From the NCBI GenBank assembly GCA_964408155.1, contig CAYOYJ010000058.1:1-14181 (forward strand): DNA of 14,181 nt. The letters run 5' to 3'. This document shows positions 14,060 to 14,181 of this stretch, piece after piece. The DNA comes from JAAYKM01 sp964408155. GTDB lineage: Bacteria; Desulfobacterota; Syntrophia; Syntrophales; JAAYKM01. The position numbers and the translations under genes are program-made. Each line of letters starts with the position of its first letter. Within the stretch, counting starts at the first letter, position 1. Below the pieces are notes generated by a model, which saw only the letters and a program-made list of their open reading frames with translations, was not told the DNA's origin and did no database searches.

Positions 14060-14181
14060 ATGGGATTTTTAAGCACAATTATTGCATATCGGGAAAGTGC
14101 AAAAAAAATTGCCGCCTTGCCGTTTGCTGTCGGGGTTTACCTTCCCCCCAGTGAAGGGGTCGGCGCTCCGCGCTTTCATCA
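14060..14181 (+). CDS. Possible 5' end of an unrecognised gene, cut by the window edge
   Basis: An open frame of 40 codons begins with ATG at 14060 and runs off the window. AAGGAG lies 5 nt before the ATG, the best Shine-Dalgarno in this part of the window. The visible N-terminus (MGFLSTIIAYRESAKKIAALPFAV by residues 1-24) suggests a mildly hydrophobic, weakly basic start and matches no family I know. The later part (GVYLPPSEGVGAPRFH) reads like translated GC-rich non-coding DNA, and a CCTTC/GAAGG hairpin falls in it. It could be a genuine gene, a small peptide gene broken by an insertion, or chance. The call rests mainly on the ribosome binding site. Confidence 0.3.
   Translation, partial: MGFLSTIIAYRESAKKIAALPFAVGVYLPPSEGVGAPRFH

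Overview
The window looks like a chromosomal segment of a Gram-negative anaerobe, most likely a deltaproteobacterium (Desulfobacterota; Syntrophales-like is my best guess). The reasons are a YidC with a large periplasmic domain, the order rpmH-rnpA-yidD-yidC-jag-mnmE, a classical menaquinone (men) gene set, a bacteriohemerythrin, and intergenic palindromic repeats of a kind I associate with environmental anaerobe genomes. The taxon is inferred from protein character only. Nearly all genes lie on the minus strand.

Left part (1-7320): a menaquinone pathway cluster read leftwards in the order menF, menD, menB, [Sel1-repeat protein], menC, menE. MenF makes isochorismate from chorismate, MenD makes SEPHCHC, MenC makes o-succinylbenzoate, MenE activates it to the CoA thioester and MenB closes the second ring. 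menF, menD and menB are packed 7 bp apart, and menC and menE overlap. A secreted Sel1-repeat gene with its own promoter candidate and a clear intrinsic terminator splits the cluster. menH, menA, menG and the DHNA-CoA thioesterase gene are not in the window. A near-consensus sigma70 promoter with a palindrome in its spacer drives menF, and an unrelated class I methyltransferase gene diverges from it.

Middle part (8029-12720): the conserved rpmH-rnpA-yidD-yidC-jag-mnmE block (ribosomal protein L34, RNase P protein, membrane insertion, KH/R3H RNA-binding protein, tRNA-modifying GTPase), with a promoter candidate in front of rpmH. The rpmH gene is short and its protein has an atypical N-terminus. 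I see no dnaA and no DnaA-box cluster.

Right part (12720-14181): a structured gene-free stretch, a bacteriohemerythrin with Gln at one of the usual iron-ligand positions, then about 680 bp without a convincing gene. That stretch carries two diverged palindromic elements, one preceded by three perfect 23-bp tandem repeats. At the edge, a possible plus-strand gene starts behind a strong ribosome binding site and a palindrome.

I found no convincing new multi-gene system. The more interesting points are the hemerythrin ligand change, the repeat cluster, the Sel1 gene inside the men cluster, the shared menF/methyltransferase control region and the structured segment upstream of rpmH.
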